A DNA stretch of 34,496 nucleotides from Microcaldota archaeon (lineage in GTDB: Archaea; Micrarchaeota; Micrarchaeia; Micrarchaeales; Micrarchaeaceae), in assembly GCA_021792115.1 (NCBI GenBank), contig JAJYVI010000001.1, positions 1-34,496 of the forward strand, written 5' to 3'. The notes beneath the pieces are model-generated. The model made no database searches. It saw only the letters and a list, made by a program, of their open reading frames with translations, and was not told where the DNA came from. Shown piece by piece: positions 31,372 to 34,496 of the stretch. Made by a program: the position numbers and the translations under genes. Each line of letters starts with the position of its first letter. Position 1 is the first letter of the stretch.

Positions 31372-32334
31372 TTAGTATATTTTTATTTTTTTATTTTTAT
31401 CCTGCTGCTTTGAATTTTGCTTTGTTTTTATTGCATATGCAACCTCCATTATATTATTGAATACAAACTCTGGTTTTTCCTTTGCAATCTGCTCAGGAAA
31501 ACTCATGCCGTTGTCAGAGACAATCAATGACTTGCATCCTGCATCCCTTGACGCCCATATGTCAACTATTGCATCACCTATGTAAACTGTTTTCTCCACT
31601 GGGACTCCAAGCATCTGCGCTGCCTTAATTATACCTTCACCTGACGGTTTTTCCTTTGTAATGTCTTCCTTGCAGATTACTGCATCCAAAATTTTGTAAT
31701 ATGGCACATCCCTTTCCACTGCATTGCGACCGCCATTTGAAAATAGTGCCAATTTATAGCCTTTTTGCTTCAATAAGACCATTGCTTCTTGCGAACCTGA
31801 AATTGTTTCAACAAGCTTTTTGCCTTCATCAGAATTAAAGAATTTTCCATATTCATCATAAATTATTTGCATTGTTTTTTCTGCTGCATCTGCGCCTTTT
31901 TTGGCAATGTAATCTTGAATCAAAGCAGTAACAAATTCTTCTGCATCAGGCTTCTTTAAAATGTCGATAAGCTCCGCTTCTTTATGCAAATCAGAAATTG
32001 CAAGCAAAGCATATATACATTTTTTCCTATTTTTGTACCTGCCAAGGCCTTTAAGATGCCACACTGCATCTGCATCAAATTTATAGTCTATGCCAACTGC
32101 TTTAAATCCTACTTCAAAAGATTTGCTGTCAAGTTCTGTTGTATCCCTCAGGACGCCGCCTACATCAACCACAAAAAGCTCTGCATCATTAAGCTTGAAA
32201 ATTTTTTTGGGTGGTTTGGATTTTAAATAAAATTTAAGCGTATCTGCGCCTTGAGCTGCAGTAGGCTCTATAACATTATCTTTTTTTCTATTCATATCAA
32301 GAATATAATTTTGAAGTTTATTGTTTATTTCCAT
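31372..32334 (-). CDS. HAD-superfamily hydrolase with extra N- and C-terminal segments
   Basis: The 320-residue protein has the four HAD motifs: DVGGVLRDT (nucleophile Asp), LALFSNGG (Ser), TKEKPSGEG (Lys) and YIGDAIVDIWASRDAG (acidic pair). The large helical cap (roughly 75-170) is of the phosphoglycolate-phosphatase type. Motif I has Gly in place of the second Asp, as in the GGVL subgroup of phosphatases. About 50 residues precede the core and a Lys/Gln-rich tail follows. Substrate is unknown. I prefer ATG 32334, preceded by GTGAT, to ATG 32361, which would add nine residues. It follows mevalonate kinase on the same strand. Confidence 0.85.
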   Translation of the reverse strand: MEINNKLQNYILDMNRKKDNVIEPTAAQGADTLKFYLKSKPPKKIFKLNDAELFVVDVGGVLRDTTELDSKSFEVGFKAVGIDYKFDADAVWHLKGLGRYKNRKKCIYALLAISDLHKEAELIDILKKPDAEEFVTALIQDYIAKKGADAAEKTMQIIYDEYGKFFNSDEGKKLVETISGSQEAMVLLKQKGYKLALFSNGGRNAVERDVPYYKILDAVICKEDITKEKPSGEGIIKAAQMLGVPVEKTVYIGDAIVDIWASRDAGCKSLIVSDNGMSFPEQIAKEKPEFVFNNIMEVAYAIKTKQNSKQQDKNKKIKIY

Positions 32335-32431
32335 TTTATCACATCTTGCCAACACAGGCATTTTAAAATTAAGCTAAAAAGATATTTAAACTTTTATTGC
32401 ATTCAGTCAATCAGCGGAACGCAGTATATAA

Positions 32432-33574
32432 TCAACTATAAGTTTTATGGTTCCTTCTAATAAATTCCCTTGCTCCATTTTTAGATATTGATGATTTGAA
32501 TGATTTAAATCCTTTTTGCTCTATTGCCTTGACAAGATTTCTGGAATCCTTTTTACTGACAAAAGAAATTGCTATTCCACCGCCTCCACCTCCGCTCAAC
32601 TTTGCGCCATATGCATTGTTTGCTTTGCAGGTATCAACAGCTAAATCAAGATTCTTTGTAGAGATTCCAAGGCGCGCCAGCATTCCTTGATTTCTATACA
32701 TTTCTGCGCCAAATTTATCTAAATTATTATGCAATAATGATCTTAGCCCTATTCTTGCGCATGACTCTATATTATCAAATATATTTTCAACAGAGCGCTT
32801 ATTATTTTTATAAAGCGCTCTTACATGCTTTACAGTTTCTGCAGTGCTTTTTTTTGGACCAGTATCAATAACAATAAGGTCAGCATATTTGAGAATGTCT
32901 AAACTGCTTATGTCATACTTTGCTATCCTTCCTGCTTTATATGAAACAAGCCCGCCAAAATATGATGCCGCAGTATCTATTCTCCCTGCATTTCTGTTTT
33001 TATGTGCAATTATTTCGCCGTGCCTGGCGATTTCTATTATTTCCTTGTCTGAAAGAGTTTTAGAGCATATAGATGCCAAAGCAGCTGCAAATGCAACAAA
33101 GCAAGATGCGCTGCTTGCAAGCCCTTTTCTTTCTGGTATATTTGAACTTATCTCTGCGCTGATGCCAAAAATATTTTCAGCTCTCTTCATAAATTGAGAA
33201 ATTATAATCCCATATGCACATATTTCATTAAACATATCCTTGTCCAATGCAATTTCATGCTTGCCAGTCATTAAAAATTTATTATACTGCCTTGACAGAT
33301 CAGAAAAAGTAAAGGATATGGATTCAGGATTGCTGTCATAAAGGCTTTGCACTGCGAGCGCAAGATTTTTGTCAATTTCAAACCTTTGGTCTTTGTCTTT
33401 CAAGAGTACTGATATTAAACTATCTTTATACTTAAATATTTTTGCAGTTGCATATCTGTCAAGAGCAAATGCCACGCACTTCCTGCCATATACAACTGCA
33501 TGCTCCCCAAAAAGTTTAAGCACTCCTGGTGCCTTTGCAATTGAGAGCACTTTGCCTGAGTTAGATACTGACAT
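32432..33574 (-). CDS. mvk: Mevalonate kinase (GHMP kinase)
   Basis: The 380-residue GHMP kinase phosphorylates mevalonate, the committed precursor of archaeal isoprenoid lipids. Motif 1 is APGVLKLFGEHAVVYG, motif 2 the ATP loop RKGLASSASCFVAFAAAL, and motif 3 AKLSGGGGGGIAISF; the GEH.VVYG form is typical of mevalonate kinase rather than of phosphomevalonate or homoserine kinases. It is somewhat longer than most archaeal enzymes (about 310-330). TGATTT precedes the ATG. Other mevalonate pathway genes are not in the window. Confidence 0.88.
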   Translation of the reverse strand: MSVSNSGKVLSIAKAPGVLKLFGEHAVVYGRKCVAFALDRYATAKIFKYKDSLISVLLKDKDQRFEIDKNLALAVQSLYDSNPESISFTFSDLSRQYNKFLMTGKHEIALDKDMFNEICAYGIIISQFMKRAENIFGISAEISSNIPERKGLASSASCFVAFAAALASICSKTLSDKEIIEIARHGEIIAHKNRNAGRIDTAASYFGGLVSYKAGRIAKYDISSLDILKYADLIVIDTGPKKSTAETVKHVRALYKNNKRSVENIFDNIESCARIGLRSLLHNNLDKFGAEMYRNQGMLARLGISTKNLDLAVDTCKANNAYGAKLSGGGGGGIAISFVSKKDSRNLVKAIEQKGFKSFKSSISKNGAREFIRRNHKTYS

Positions 33575-33622
33575 TAAATCATTACTTTTGCATTATCATC
33601 CAAAACTTTTGTTGCATAAAAT

Positions 33623-33643
33623 AGGCATGCCAATAGCATGCCT
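33623..33643 (-). terminator. Hairpin between the F420 reductase-like gene and mevalonate kinase
   Basis: AGGCATGC and GCATGCCT form a perfect 8-bp stem with a CAATA loop, 17 bp after the stop of the upstream gene on the minus strand, followed there by ATTTTATG. It probably ends that transcript. Confidence 0.45.
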
Positions 33644-33659
33644 TATATCCTGATATTTG

Positions 33660-34277
33660 CTATTTATTTTGTTTTACTAATTTCAAGCCTATGCCTGTCC
33701 CAAGATTCTTTGAATAGCCAAGCTCTATTATCATAAGACCAGCAGGTTCTATATACCTTGCCTTTTTGAGCGCGCCAACATCAACAGGCTCCATGCCTAT
33801 ATCTCTTGCTAGGTCCATGACTTTATTCTTTGCATCCTCATCATCTCCTGCTATAAAAGTAGTAAGCTTATTCTCGCCCACTTTCCCTGTCCTCATATTC
33901 TCTGCAAATATAGTATTGAATGCTTTTACAACTTTAGCCCCGTGCGCCTGCCTTGCTATCTCCTCTGCGGCAGAGTCCTGCGAATCTTTTTTCCATTCGA
34001 AATTAGGGCCTAGAGGATTGCAGACATCTATGATGATTTTTCCTTTTATGCTTTCCTTCATCTTTTCTATAGTCTCCTTGGCTGCAAGGTATGGAACTGC
34101 AAGCACTATTATGTCTGCGGATTTCGCTGCATCATTAATGCCAATAATATTTTTTCCTTTTAGTTTCATCTTTGCTGCTTTTGGGTCCCTTGATCCATAT
34201 ACAACCTCGTTGCTCTTTTCAAGAGCAGTCCCAAGATTCTTTCCAACATTCCCTGTTCCTATTATTGCTATTCTCAT
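33660..34277 (-). CDS. F420/NADP oxidoreductase-like Rossmann protein (COG2085 type)
   Basis: The 205-residue protein opens MRIAIIGTGNVGKNLG, a dinucleotide-binding GxGxxG, followed by VVYGSRDP, the NADP-phosphate site seen in NADPH:F420 reductases. Later blocks ADIIVLAVPYLAAKETI, VDVCNPLGP and HGAKVVKAFNTI fit the same family, whose members move hydride between NADPH and F420 or act in ferric reductase-like roles. Whether this organism makes F420 is not known from the window. The start is ATG 34277, set by GGTG five bases upstream; an in-frame TTG at 34307 would add ten residues. Confidence 0.85.
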   Translation of the reverse strand: MRIAIIGTGNVGKNLGTALEKSNEVVYGSRDPKAAKMKLKGKNIIGINDAAKSADIIVLAVPYLAAKETIEKMKESIKGKIIIDVCNPLGPNFEWKKDSQDSAAEEIARQAHGAKVVKAFNTIFAENMRTGKVGENKLTTFIAGDDEDAKNKVMDLARDIGMEPVDVGALKKARYIEPAGLMIIELGYSKNLGTGIGLKLVKQNK

Positions 34278-34496
34278 CTTAACACCAAATATTATTATAG
34301 CAAACAATTAGAAATAAGTATCTGATATTTGCAAAATAAGGGAAGTCTAAATCTGATTTGCATTAGAAAATACCTTGGCAATAGATGCAAATTTCAAACT
34401 GCAAAAATATTATTTAATGAATATTAATAAAAATATTGCTGTGCCAATAATTTATCATTAAAGCTTTATTTTTAATATTTTAAGTATAAATGCTGA
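34278..34496. other. AT-rich right end of the window, no gene seen
   Basis: This 219-bp stretch upstream of the oxidoreductase contains A/T runs and TATA-like sequences. No coding frame, RNA gene or strong palindrome is recognised. Confidence 0.4.

Overview
The window looks like a piece of an AT-rich archaeal chromosome, most probably from the Micrarchaeota (ARMAN-1/ARMAN-2-like acidophiles). The evidence is archaeal informational genes (S13-S4-S11, L7Ae-S28e-L24e, L1-L10-L12, L30e-S12-S7-EF-2, RadA, Hjc, a KEOPS subunit, diphthine synthase, archease), TATA-box promoters about 25 nt ahead of leaderless starts, and Shine-Dalgarno motifs of the GGTGAT type. A 389-residue three-unit tRNA splicing endonuclease, an architecture known from ARMAN-1/2, supports the same placement. 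A glutamic (G1) peptidase fits life in acid.

Layout. 1-2.4 kb (+): the 3' end of a divergent EF-1A/CysN-type GTPase, then three small helical proteins, two of them clear paralogues, behind a 27-bp palindrome. 2.4-3.9 kb (-): KEOPS Cgi121 and a branched-chain aminotransferase. 4.2-4.9 kb (+): RNHCP zinc protein and Hjc resolvase. 5.1-6.8 kb (+): S13-S4-S11, where S4 appears to start at an AUA codon. 7.2-11.1 kb (+): RadA, a DUF6159-like membrane protein, DphB and the splicing endonuclease, with archease convergent behind it. 11.8-13.5 kb (+): a C/D box sRNA and an exosortase/archaeosortase-family protease, convergent with a 1106-residue PKD/Ig-like surface protein (-). 17.1 kb: a hairpin resembling an IS200/IS605 right end, without a transposase.

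17.3-23.6 kb (-): L7Ae-S28e-L24e, a four-helix membrane protein, then GatC-GatA-GatB-AspRS. The AspRS is bacterial in type and carries the residue found in non-discriminating enzymes, so these four genes make a coherent tRNA-dependent asparagine module. 23.9-25.0 kb (-): the secreted glutamic peptidase. 25.2-31.2 kb (-): L1-L10-L12-L30e-S12-S7-EF-2, a join of two ribosomal operons without RNA polymerase genes. 31.4-34.3 kb (-): a HAD hydrolase, mevalonate kinase (archaeal lipid synthesis) and an F420/NADP oxidoreductase-like protein.

Functionally, the window is dominated by translation: ribosomal proteins, EF-2 and its diphthamide methyltransferase, tRNA modification, splicing and amidation, and an RNA methylation guide. 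Around these sit recombination genes (RadA, Hjc) and a cell-surface set (sortase-like protease, large surface protein, secreted peptidase). No tRNA or rRNA gene, CRISPR array or intact transposon was recognised.
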